Origin: JADCCX01 sp031373545
Lineage (GTDB): Bacteria; Pseudomonadota; Alphaproteobacteria; Rhizobiales; Beijerinckiaceae
Assembly (NCBI GenBank): GCA_031373545.1
Contig: JANMMT010000121.1
Span: 1 to 26,467, forward strand
Reading direction: 5' to 3'
DNA: 26,467 nt
Shown: piece after piece, positions 14,341-21,637 of the stretch
Layout of the letters: each line of letters opens with the position of its first letter
Numbering within the stretch: the first letter of the stretch is position 1
Notes under the pieces: generated by a model
What the model saw: the letters and a program-made list of their open reading frames with translations, nothing else
Databases searched by the model: none
Told to the model about the DNA's origin: nothing
Made by a program: the position numbers and the translations under genes

Positions 14341-16029
14341 TTAAATTTTGCCCCGCCCGTGTCCCTCGATCATGCGGTCGAGGGACAGCAGCGGCAACAT
14401 GCCGGCCAGCATGATCATCAAGGCGGCGGGCGCGCCGTCCTCGAAACTGCCGCGCGCTGCAAAGCCGTAGAGATAGGTCGCCAGCGTTTCCACATTGAGC
14501 GGGCGCAGCAGCAGCGTGGCGGGCAGCTCCTTCAGGCAATCCACAAAGATCAGGATGGCGGCTCCCACCATGGCGGGCCGCATGGCAGGCAGCAGGATCT
14601 GCCAGGTCAATTCACGCCGGGTGCAGCCCAGCGTGCGCGCCGCCGCATCCGTGTTGGGTGAAATCCCCGCCAGGGCGGCCTGCGCCTGATCGATCCCGAT
14701 GGCGAGAAAGCGAATGGCATAGGCCAGCACGATGGCGAACAGCGAGGCAGAGAGCACCAGCCCCACGCGCGGCCCGCCGAGGCCAAGACTGACATCGTTG
14801 ATCCAGCCATCCAGACTGCCCAGGGCGGGCAACAGGCCGATGACCAGCACGGTGCCCGGCACCGCATAGCCGATCGCCGAGAGGCGCACAGCACCGGTCG
14901 CCAGCGCATCCTTCGCCATGCGCTGCGCCAGCACCACCACAGTTGCGGCGACGAGTATCAGGGCCGTCGCGAGCGTGGCGCTGAGCACGGTGTAGCCCAG
15001 CGCGGAGCCCAGCGCGCTGTCCCAGCCCTCCGTGCGCCATTGGCGCGTGCTCGCACTGACCAGCACAAGGCCGGGCACCCCAAAACCGAGCATGACGGGC
15101 AGGGCGCAGGCCCCCATGGCCAGCCCCGCCTGCCAACCTTTGAGTGTTTGCCGCGCCACAGGGCGATCACACCGCGTGGTGGGTGAGAAGCGCCGGTCGC
15201 GCCGCAGCCAGCGCTCCAGCCACAATGTGGCCAGCACGATGGCCAGAATGACCAGCGCCAGTTTGGCTGCGCCGCCCAGACTGCTGCGATTCAGCCACAG
15301 ATCATAGATGGCGACGGTGAGCGTGCGCACGCCCAGATATTGGCTGGCCCCGATATCATTGATGGTTTCCAGCACCACCAGCGTCATTCCGGCCGCAATG
15401 GCGGGCCAGATCACCGGAAGAACCACGCGCCGCAAGGCCTCGAACCGGCCGCAGCCGAGGCCGCGTGCGGCTTCATCAAGGCTGCTGCCTTGCACCGCAA
15501 ACGCCGCGCGCGCGGCCACATAGATATAGGGGTAGAGCACAAGCGCAGTGATCGTCACGGCCCCGCCCATGGAGCGCAGGTCGGGAAACCAGTAATCCGA
15601 CCGCGAGCGAAATCCGAAAATCTGTCGCACCGCACCTTGCACCGGGCCAAAATAATCGAACATCTCCACCCAGGCATAGGCCGAAATGTAGGTCGGAACC
15701 GCAAAGGGCAGGATCAGCGCCCAACTCAGCCACCGCCGCCCCGGAAAGTTGAAATGTACCACAAGCCAAGCTGTGGCCACGCCCATCACTGCCGTCAGCG
15801 CGGCGACGCCCGCCAACAGCAGGCCAGTCTCCAGCAAAGCGCCCGCCAGAATGCCACCGCCGATTTCGATGAACCCACCTTGCGTGCCGGATTTCAAAGC
15901 GAGCCCCAACACCAACAGCACCGGAACGAGCACGACGCCCGCAACCCCGAAGGCTGCGAGCGTCCATCTGTTCAAGCCAGTCAGGGGGGAGGGCGCAGGG
16001 CCTGCACTCTCCACAGCTTGCATGCTCAT
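14341..16029 (-). CDS. Fe(3+) ABC transporter permease, FbpB-like (two-domain)
   Basis: This 562-residue permease with about twelve membrane segments consists of two homologous halves, as in FbpB/SfuB of ferric importers. EAA loops appear in both halves: LDEAARGLGCGRFEALRRVVLPVIWPAI (about 180-207) and DAAARTLGCTRRELTWQILLPAMRPAM in the second half. LPFAVPTYISAYAWVEMFDYFGPVQ and the C-terminal DCLKELPATLLLRPLNVETLATYLY are family-typical; the latter is strongly diagnostic of FbpB. The ATG at 16029 (or Met3) follows GGAAG that overlaps the end of the binding-protein gene, a 7-nt gap. No ATPase gene follows; the next gene is convergent scoB. Confidence 0.92.
   Translation of the reverse strand: MSMQAVESAGPAPSPLTGLNRWTLAAFGVAGVVLVPVLLVLGLALKSGTQGGFIEIGGGILAGALLETGLLLAGVAALTAVMGVATAWLVVHFNFPGRRWLSWALILPFAVPTYISAYAWVEMFDYFGPVQGAVRQIFGFRSRSDYWFPDLRSMGGAVTITALVLYPYIYVAARAAFAVQGSSLDEAARGLGCGRFEALRRVVLPVIWPAIAAGMTLVVLETINDIGASQYLGVRTLTVAIYDLWLNRSSLGGAAKLALVILAIVLATLWLERWLRRDRRFSPTTRCDRPVARQTLKGWQAGLAMGACALPVMLGFGVPGLVLVSASTRQWRTEGWDSALGSALGYTVLSATLATALILVAATVVVLAQRMAKDALATGAVRLSAIGYAVPGTVLVIGLLPALGSLDGWINDVSLGLGGPRVGLVLSASLFAIVLAYAIRFLAIGIDQAQAALAGISPNTDAAARTLGCTRRELTWQILLPAMRPAMVGAAILIFVDCLKELPATLLLRPLNVETLATYLYGFAARGSFEDGAPAALMIMLAGMLPLLSLDRMIEGHGRGKI
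14361..14386. terminator. Perfect 9-bp hairpin at the scoB/permease convergent junction
   Basis: GTCCCTCGA (14361-14369) and TCGAGGGAC (14378-14386) are exact inverted copies around an 8-nt loop. The element is coding sequence for the last residues of the permease and starts 21 nt after the scoB stop. It lacks a T-run on either strand, so it is more likely a 3'-end-stabilising or pausing structure for one or both transcripts than a strict intrinsic terminator. Confidence 0.4.
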
Positions 16030-16036
16030 CTGTCGA

Positions 16037-17065
16037 TCAGCTTCCCGCGCCGGCGTTGAAGCCCACCTTGTCCACGAGTTGGCTGGCCGCCTTGCGGTTT
16101 TTTGCGACCTCGACCAGCGGCGTCGTATCGGCGTTCAGCTTGCCGAAGCTGGCGACGGTGGGGTCGAGCTCGACCCCGGCCCGCACCGGGTTTTCAAAGT
16201 TCTGCCGCGCGTATAGCGACTGCGCCTTTTCGCCCACGAGCCATTCGGCCAGGCGCACCGCGCTGACGCGGTTGGGGGCATGCTTGGCAAGTGCAAAGCC
16301 CGAGATGTTCACATGTGTGCCGCCATCCTTGAACGTCGGCAGAATCACCTTGACTGCGTCCGCCCAGGGTTTGCGCTCCGGCTCGCGGTTGAGCATCAGG
16401 CCGATGTAATAGGTGTTGCCGATGCCCACATCACACTGGCCCGAGGCGATGTCTTTGGCCACATCGCGGTCGCCGCCCGAAGGTTTCTTCGCGAGGTTGG
16501 CCTTTAGCCCCTTGAGCCATTCCTCGGCTTTCGGCTCGCCCATCCGGGCAATGGCACCGGCGATCAGCGACGTGTTGTAGGCATTCTGGCCATCGCGGCT
16601 GCAGAACTTGCCGCGCCATTTGGGGTCCGCCAGATCTTCATAGGTCATGGTTGTTTCGCGCACGCGTTCTTTGGAAGCGTAAATCACCCGGGCACGCACG
16701 GTTGCGGCATACCACTGGCCGCCTGCATCCCGCAGATTGGCCGGAACCGCCGCTGTCAACGCCGGCGTGACCATCGGCTGGGTGATGCCCATCTCGACCG
16801 CCTGCACAAGGCGCGAGACATCGACACTGAGCAGCAGATCCGCAGGGCTGTTGGCGCCCTCCGCGGCAACGCGCTCTTCAAGCCCATTCTGGGCGAATAT
16901 GACGTTGACCTTGACGCCCGTGTCGGCTGTGAAGGCATCAAGCACCGGTTTGATCAGCGCTGGTTCGCGCGCCGTATAAAGGTTGACCTCCTGGGCGCTG
17001 ACGGCGGTCAGCGAGGTCCCGATGCAAGCAATGACGGCGAGCGATTTGAGTATGGAGCGTTTCAT
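16037..17065 (-). CDS. Fe(3+) ABC transporter substrate-binding protein, FbpA-like
   Basis: This 342-residue periplasmic ferric-binding protein has a Sec signal in residues 1-24 (MKRSILKSL, hydrophobic core, cut after AVSA before QEVNLY). Mature features are QEVNLYTAREPALIKPVLDAF, VNVIFAQNGLEERV, DLLLSVDVSRL, WYAATVRARVI, and the iron-ligand tyrosine pair in GNTYYIGLM (Y219-Y220). DGGTHVNISGFALAKHAPN is typical of the FbpA/FutA group. The ATG at 17065 follows AAAGGAAC. A longer in-frame start at 17125 would precede the signal and is rejected. The gene leads the operon and carries an Irr-like box about 110 nt upstream. Confidence 0.93.
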   Translation of the reverse strand: MKRSILKSLAVIACIGTSLTAVSAQEVNLYTAREPALIKPVLDAFTADTGVKVNVIFAQNGLEERVAAEGANSPADLLLSVDVSRLVQAVEMGITQPMVTPALTAAVPANLRDAGGQWYAATVRARVIYASKERVRETTMTYEDLADPKWRGKFCSRDGQNAYNTSLIAGAIARMGEPKAEEWLKGLKANLAKKPSGGDRDVAKDIASGQCDVGIGNTYYIGLMLNREPERKPWADAVKVILPTFKDGGTHVNISGFALAKHAPNRVSAVRLAEWLVGEKAQSLYARQNFENPVRAGVELDPTVASFGKLNADTTPLVEVAKNRKAASQLVDKVGFNAGAGS

Positions 17066-17172
17066 GGCATGTTCCTTTCGAACGGGTTCAAGGCCCGTTG
17101 ATTCATCGACAACGCAGCCTTTCAACGCCGTTTCAATTGGCCAGTCAATAAAAAATTGAACAAAAACAATAG

Positions 17173-17189
17173 TTTAGATTTGTTCTAAA
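17173..17189 (-). promoter_or_regulatory. Irr-like iron-responsive box upstream of fbpA
   Basis: On the minus strand this reads TTTAGAACAAATCTAAA. The alphaproteobacterial Irr box (iron control element) is approximately TTTAGAA-N3-TTCTAAA as I recall it, so 13 of 14 defined positions match and the half-sites are in phase. It sits in an A/T-rich gap about 108-124 nt before the ferric-binding protein start, where an iron regulator would be expected. The direction of control (repression or activation) cannot be read. Confidence 0.6.
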
Positions 17190-17234
17190 TTGAAGGTAGA
17201 GCCGCCTTACCAAAGCTCGCCCTGCCCTTTGCAT

Positions 17235-17260
17235 GAAAAAAGCGGGCCCATGGCCCGCTT
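17235..17260 (-). terminator. Rho-independent terminator of the DUF2865 gene
   Basis: AAGCGGGCC (17240-17248) and GGCCCGCTT (17252-17260) form a perfect 9-bp stem with a 3-nt loop. On the minus strand the stem is followed by T6 (A6 at 17235-17240 on plus). It lies 28-54 nt past the stop of the minus-strand DUF2865 gene, exactly as an intrinsic terminator should, and insulates it from fbpA. Confidence 0.88.
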
Positions 17261-17288
17261 TCAGCAGCGTGAGCCGTCGCTACGGCAA

Positions 17289-18380
17289 TCAGCGCACGAC
17301 GGTCCATCCCTCGGGTCCGACCACGCGAATGCCGCCGCCGCTACGTTCGTTCATCGTTATGGCAGGGGAGAATCCGCTGTTCTGCACCACGACGATGCGG
17401 CGAGTCGGTTCTTCCGGCCTTCGATTTGCAACTTTGAGCGTACCTGATGGCAGCGATGCGCGCTCCATGTCCTTGAGAGCCTTGCGGGTGCCATTGGAAA
17501 CCATGCGGCTGCGATCAATGCGCGTGAAGTTGCCCTCCCGTCCGGGATGTCCACCATTGAACACCTTCATCCCCGTCGCGGTCATCACAATGTCGCCTGC
17601 CCGCAGTGTGACATCCCGCGCAAGAGGAATGTTGGTGGAAAGGCCGAAGCCCTCCGGCGTGCAGGAGCAGGATTTGTCGACACCTTTGCGATAGCTCAAC
17701 GCACTGGAAAGCGCAGCGTATTTACGACCGTTGTCACCGGCGCGGGCGTCATCGATCTCGCGGCCGATCTGGCCGAAGTACACCTTTGTCTGGGCCGATG
17801 GGCACAGACGGTTGCAGGCGATATCCTCGGTGCCCTGCGGCACATTCACAGGAAAATAGAAGCCGTCGCAGGTGCGCACACAATAGGCCACGCGGCTGCC
17901 GTTGATTTGGTGGCTCACGCGGGTCACGGATCTGGCATGGGGCTGTGCGCGGGCAGCACGGGCGCCGGGCGCGGGGGCATATAATCCTTTGCCACGCGCT
18001 TCATGCAGGGGACCATCCCAGCTGAAGAAGCCTGAAAACGGCGCATAGGCCGCCGCAACAGGTGCGCGTCGCTCACGCGCGCGGTTGGGCTCGGTCTGCG
18101 CGGTGCGCGCACGCACAGGCTGGTAGGCCACGGGGGAGGCTGCATAAGCGGGGCGTACCGCTGGGGATTGCACCCATGCCGGACGCGATTGCTGCCGGAC
18201 AAAGGCGACCACGCCCTGGTCGTCGTTGGCCTGCACAACCATGGACGCGAAAGCGCCGAGCGTCAGCACAGCAGCCAACGCGACGGCACCCAAATGCAGC
18301 GTGCTGCGGGCAGGGCGCCGAATGGATGAGGTGAGCCGACCTTCAAGCAGAAGGCGACGCGGATCGATCCGCATGGTCAT
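17289..18380 (-). CDS. DUF2865 domain protein, membrane-anchored or exported
   Basis: This 363-residue protein has an N-terminal cytoplasmic arginine-rich stretch, one hydrophobic segment (LHLGAVALAAVLTLGAFASMVV, about 28-49) that serves as anchor or signal, a low-complexity Ala/Pro/Arg region to about 145, and then the cysteine-bearing core of DUF2865. The core reads RVAYCVRTCDGFYFPVNVP, CNRLCPSAQTKVYFGQIGREIDDA, and later SCSCTPEGFG. Paired cysteines suggest disulfides in the periplasm. The family is largely restricted to Rhizobiales-like bacteria and has no known function. The start at 18380 has GGGGAG 5 nt upstream; Met3 (18374) is an alternative. A CtrA-like site lies 52-66 nt before the start and a strong terminator follows the gene. 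Confidence 0.85.
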   Translation of the reverse strand: MTMRIDPRRLLLEGRLTSSIRRPARSTLHLGAVALAAVLTLGAFASMVVQANDDQGVVAFVRQQSRPAWVQSPAVRPAYAASPVAYQPVRARTAQTEPNRARERRAPVAAAYAPFSGFFSWDGPLHEARGKGLYAPAPGARAARAQPHARSVTRVSHQINGSRVAYCVRTCDGFYFPVNVPQGTEDIACNRLCPSAQTKVYFGQIGREIDDARAGDNGRKYAALSSALSYRKGVDKSCSCTPEGFGLSTNIPLARDVTLRAGDIVMTATGMKVFNGGHPGREGNFTRIDRSRMVSNGTRKALKDMERASLPSGTLKVANRRPEEPTRRIVVVQNSGFSPAITMNERSGGGIRVVGPEGWTVVR

Positions 18381-18431
18381 GGTTACTCCCCCAGACCTGA
18401 CTTTAAAACACAGTGACGCCGCACTCTTTCC

Positions 18432-18446
18432 TTAACAGAAACTTAA
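18432..18446. promoter_or_regulatory. CtrA-type binding site (TTAA-N7-TTAA)
   Basis: TTAA (18432-18435), seven bases (CAGAAAC) and TTAA (18443-18446) give an exact match to the full CtrA consensus of alphaproteobacteria. It lies 52-66 nt upstream of the DUF2865 start, a typical promoter-overlapping distance. In a GC-rich genome such a site arises by chance only rarely, but one instance is not proof. Confidence 0.5.
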
Positions 18447-18616
18447 TCATCTTGGATAGGCGGTCTTTGTAATCAGGCTGAATTTTCATGGTTGATATCG
18501 CCTCTTTGCCAGTACGTGGACGGCGTAAGCAGGCGCGAGGCGCGCGCCTGGTGCAGGACATGCGAACGCAATGCCGCTTGTGTTGTCCCCGTCACTCGGC
18601 TATGCGGATTCATCGT

Positions 18617-18690
18617 TGGGGGATCGTCTAACGGTAGGACCCCAGACTCTGACTCTGGTTGTCTAGGTTCGAATCCTAGTCCCCCAGCCA
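18617..18690 (+). tRNA. tRNA-Gln (anticodon CTG)
   Basis: This is a 74-nt cloverleaf with encoded CCA. The acceptor stem TGGGGGA (18617-18623) pairs with TCCCCCA (18680-18686), discriminator G is at 18687 and CCA at 18688-18690. The anticodon arm CCAGA-CTCTGAC-TCTGG gives CTG. The T arm is CTAGG-TTCGAAT-CCTAG. The weak first pair U1-A72 is the glutamine identity feature. A possible promoter is TTGTGT (18578-18583), 17 nt, TATGCG (18601-18606). Confidence 0.96.
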
Positions 18691-19052
18691 AACAGTCGTT
18701 TTGGCCTCCAGATCCCAAGTCATGTCGTTGAAGAGACTGTGTTCTTTGCTCCTTGCTCGCGGGCCGGGAGGGTGCTTGACCAGAGCTTGGTCCATGTCTG
18801 GCCCAGAAGATGGCTGGAAAACGCTTCCCACATCGCGCAAGCAGGCAGAGCCATGCCACCCTCTGTCCGCCTCGGGGGCTGTACGCTTCTCCATCCTTGC
18901 GGACTTTGCCGACATTCTATGATCGACCCACCTCGATCATCGCCTGCCAGGACGCCGGCGCGCCCCATGTCATTCGTATCGCATCACCTCACTCGACCAA
19001 TGGACAACGCCTTGTCGCAGTTCATCCTTCGCCTGGGGATTAGCCCGCATGA
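18691..19052. other. Gene-poor stretch after tRNA-Gln
   Basis: I find no gene that I can support in this 362-nt stretch: reading frames here lack ribosome sites, family patterns or coding periodicity I can recognise. It contains a perfect 8-bp inverted repeat, ATGATCGA (18919-18926) and TCGATCAT (18933-18940), with a 6-nt loop. It leads directly into the broken DUF305 gene, so it may be decayed sequence. No integrase and no repeat of the tRNA 3' end is visible. Confidence 0.5.
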
Positions 19053-19330
19053 CAAGACAGCCACAGGGCGCGTGAACTGAACAATGGAACGGCTGAACAC
19101 GACGTCAGCGCCCGGATGCATGGGACGATGTCATTGACCTTCTCCGGCAAGGCGGACATCGATTTCATGACGGGCATGATCCTCCACCACGAAGGCGCGG
19201 TGGACATGGCCAAAGTGCTGCGGCAGTTCGGCACGGATGCCGAGTTGCGCAAGCTGACCGACGCCGCATCCGCACGCAGAACGAGGCAATCGCGATGATG
19301 CGCGATGGGCTCAAGAAGAACAGCGGCTGA
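19053..19330 (+). pseudogene. Frameshifted, 5'-truncated DUF305 gene
   Basis: A DUF305-type core is readable: MHGTMSLTFSGKADIDFMTG, then MILHHEGAVDMAKVLRQFGT and DAELRKLTDA, with the family HHxGAVDMA pattern. At about 19260-19272 the frame must shift by one base. Beyond it the next frame continues convincingly as IRTQNEAIAMMRDGLKKNSG and stops at 19328-19330, which is the normal DUF305 ending. Upstream of the core the frame is open only to 19053 and contains no good start and no signal peptide, which these exported metal-associated proteins normally have. So the gene lacks its 5' end and carries an apparent one-base deletion. A sequencing error could explain the shift but not the missing start. 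Confidence 0.75.
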
Positions 19331-19542
19331 GGACGGTATTGCAGTGGCCGTTCAGGCGCCGACTGTCTTTTACGGCGACTGGGTGATCAGACATGCCGAC
19401 GGTCGTGGCTCTGGATTATAACAGGGAATCATAAGGCTAAAGCGGTATTCACCTAAGCTATGCAGCGCCGGATTTAAGCGGCATATTTTAAATGATAAGA
19501 GAGCGTCGCTGAAGGGGCTCCGAAAAATCCGGGAGGATGATC

Positions 19543-20697
19543 ATGAATTTTTGTATGACACGATGCACGTCTGTGATTGCAGCAGCGATGGCCTGCCTTG
19601 CCATTGCCACACCTGCCATCGCGCAAGAAAAACTCAAGCTGATCAATGTGGTGGAGCTTTCGGGCGCGGGCGCAACGGCAGGCACCAACTGGAAGAACGG
19701 CATTGATCTGGCCGTGGCGGACATCAACGCCAAGGGCGGCATTCTGGGCCGCCAGATCGAGATCATCCATTACGACACGCAGACAAACCCGGGCAACACC
19801 CGCGCCGCCGTGCAGCGTGCCATTGATGAGGGCACCTACGCCGTGCTTGGCCCTGTGTTCTCAGGCCCGATTGGCGCCTCCATGCAGATCGCCCAGCGTG
19901 CAGAAATTGCGCAGCTTGTGGGCGGCGAGGCCGCTGGCCTGACGCGTCAGGGCAACCCCTATCTCTTCCGCACCTCCCTCAGCCAGGCGGCGGCCATGCC
20001 CAAGATTGCGGCCTATCTGCAAAAAGAGGTCAAGGCCAAGAACATCGCTGTGGTCTGGGTGAACAACGACTTCGGCAAGGGCGGACGCGATGCAATCCTG
20101 CCCGAACTCGCCAAGTTGGGCATCACGGTCGGGGCGGATGTCTCCACCGAACAGGGGCAGGCGGATTTCGCAGCGGACGCCATCAAGGTGAAGAACGCCA
20201 ACGTGGACGCCGTGTTCGTTTATCTCAACGAGGAGGAAAGTGCGCGCTTTCTCAGCGCCGCCAAGCAGCAAGGCGTGGGCAAGCCGATGATCGGCGAAAC
20301 CACGCTGCTGGGCAGCAAGGTCATCTCCCTCGCCGGGGATGCCGCCAACGGCGTGCGCGGCCATGTGGGCTTGTCGATTGATGCGCCGATCCCGGCCTTT
20401 CAGGAGTTCGGCAGAAAGTTTCAGGCAAATTACAATTATGCCTCTGATCACAATGGCCTGAAGGGATATATGGCGGTCTCCATGATCAAATGGGGCACGG
20501 AAAAGCAGAAATCCTTCGACAAGAAGGGCCTCGCAGACACACTCCGTGGCGCGACCATCCGGCCATCCGATGAGCCCGGCATCATGATCACAACGAAGAT
20601 CGAGCAGAATGGCGATCTTGACCGCGAAAGCTTCCTCGCCGAAGTGATCGACGGCAAGCAAATCATCAAGGGCACTTTGCCCATGCTCAATCCCTGA
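19543..20697 (+). CDS. HAAT-type ABC transporter substrate-binding protein (second system)
   Basis: This 384-residue LivK-like periplasmic receptor belongs to the complete importer that follows. GGGAGG (19531-19536) touches an ATG at 19537 but sits 6 nt from the ATG at 19543, which is therefore chosen. A Sec signal covers residues 1-27 (cut after ATPAIA before QEKLKL). Mature family features are VVELSGAGATAGTNWKNGIDLAVADINAKGGILGRQIE, VLGPVFSG, FRTSLSQAAAMPKIAAYL, VWVNNDFGKGGRD and GLKGYMAVSMIKWG. The 212-nt gap upstream (19331-19542) contains TATAAC near 19416 and TATTTT near 19485 as possible -10 elements, but no confident promoter. The ligand is unknown. Confidence 0.93.
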   Translation: MNFCMTRCTSVIAAAMACLAIATPAIAQEKLKLINVVELSGAGATAGTNWKNGIDLAVADINAKGGILGRQIEIIHYDTQTNPGNTRAAVQRAIDEGTYAVLGPVFSGPIGASMQIAQRAEIAQLVGGEAAGLTRQGNPYLFRTSLSQAAAMPKIAAYLQKEVKAKNIAVVWVNNDFGKGGRDAILPELAKLGITVGADVSTEQGQADFAADAIKVKNANVDAVFVYLNEEESARFLSAAKQQGVGKPMIGETTLLGSKVISLAGDAANGVRGHVGLSIDAPIPAFQEFGRKFQANYNYASDHNGLKGYMAVSMIKWGTEKQKSFDKKGLADTLRGATIRPSDEPGIMITTKIEQNGDLDRESFLAEVIDGKQIIKGTLPMLNP

Positions 20698-20710
20698 TAT
20701 GACAGGCTCA

Positions 20711-20736
20711 ACCCTCTTCCCGCGCGGGAGGAGGGT
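20711..20736. repeat. GC-rich palindrome between binding-protein and livH genes
   Basis: ACCCTCTTCCCGC (20711-20723) and GCGGGAGGAGGGT (20724-20736) are inverted copies with one mismatch that becomes a G-T wobble in RNA, meeting without a spacer. It lies 14 nt after the binding-protein stop and 23 nt before livH. It resembles in composition and location the palindrome at 3750-3787 in the other importer operon. A role in protecting the binding-protein message is inferred. Confidence 0.7.
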
Positions 20737-20758
20737 GAATTGCGGCCAGGAGGCCATC

Positions 20759-21637
20759 ATGGCCGAATTCATCGCCTATCTGATTGCGGGCCTTGCCACG
20801 GGCGCGATCTATGCGCTCGCCGCCATCGGCTTCACGCTGGTCTGGCAGACCTCGCAAACCATCAACTTCGCGCAGGGCGAGTTCGTCATGCTGCCGGCGA
20901 TATTCGTGCTGATTGCGGTCAAGCTGCTGGGACTGCCGATCTGGGCCGGCGCGCTCATCGGCATCGCCGCTTTCATTCTGCTCTTCGGTTGGGGTTTCAA
21001 GCTGCTGCTGGTGGACCCCATGATCCGCCACGGGGTACTGCCGCTGGCGATTGCCACCATGTCGCTCTCCATCATCATGAAGGAGGGTGCAAAGGATGGC
21101 TACTCCGCCGAGGCGCAGAAATTTCCATCTCTCATTCCCGCTGAAACCCTATCGTTCATGGGCGTGTCGATCTCGCTCCAGCACATTGCCATCATTGGGG
21201 TGGCTTGCATTGCCATCGGCGGGTTGCAGTGGTTCGTGACCCAGACCAAAATTGGCCGCCAGATGCAGGCTTCGGCGCAGAACCCCGGCGTGGCGCTCAT
21301 TCTGGGCATTCCCGTCGCGCAGATGGTGCTGCTGACCTTCCTGATCAACGCGGCGCTCGCGGCGCTGGCCTCCATCCTGATTTCGCCGATCTATCTGGCC
21401 AAGTTTTCCAATGGTGAGGTCATTGGCCTGTTTGCCTTCATTGCGGCGATCGTCGGCGGTTTCAACCAGGTGCGCGGGGCGCTGGCGGGCGGGCTGATCG
21501 TCGGCGTCATCGACAGTCTGGCCGCGGCCTATATCTCCACGTCCTATCGTCTCGCGGTGCCGCTGGTGTTGCTGGTGGTGATCATCCTGGTGAAGCCGGA
21601 AGGGCTGTTCGGCCGCCCCGAAGAGCGCCGCATATGA
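20759..21637 (+). CDS. livH: HAAT-type ABC transporter permease LivH
   Basis: This 292-residue integral membrane subunit begins at the ATG at 20759, behind AGGAGG (20748-20753). An upstream in-frame ATG at 20699 would run through the palindrome and is rejected. Family features are IAGLATGAIYALAAIGFTLVWQ, INFAQGEFVMLPA, the cytoplasmic loop AIVGGFNQVRGALAGGLIVG and the end IILVKPEGLFGRPEE. It overlaps livM by 4 nt (ATGA, 21634-21637), and the binding-protein gene precedes it by 61 nt. Confidence 0.94.
   Translation: MAEFIAYLIAGLATGAIYALAAIGFTLVWQTSQTINFAQGEFVMLPAIFVLIAVKLLGLPIWAGALIGIAAFILLFGWGFKLLLVDPMIRHGVLPLAIATMSLSIIMKEGAKDGYSAEAQKFPSLIPAETLSFMGVSISLQHIAIIGVACIAIGGLQWFVTQTKIGRQMQASAQNPGVALILGIPVAQMVLLTFLINAALAALASILISPIYLAKFSNGEVIGLFAFIAAIVGGFNQVRGALAGGLIVGVIDSLAAAYISTSYRLAVPLVLLVVIILVKPEGLFGRPEERRI

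Noticed and set aside
18617..18690. tRNA-Gln as the attachment site of an integrated element
   Set aside because: No integrase gene, no second copy of the tRNA 3' end, and flanking genes look chromosomal.
18739..19080. A 113-codon plus-strand frame in the gene-poor stretch
   Set aside because: No ribosome site, no family pattern, and competing frames of similar length exist on both strands.
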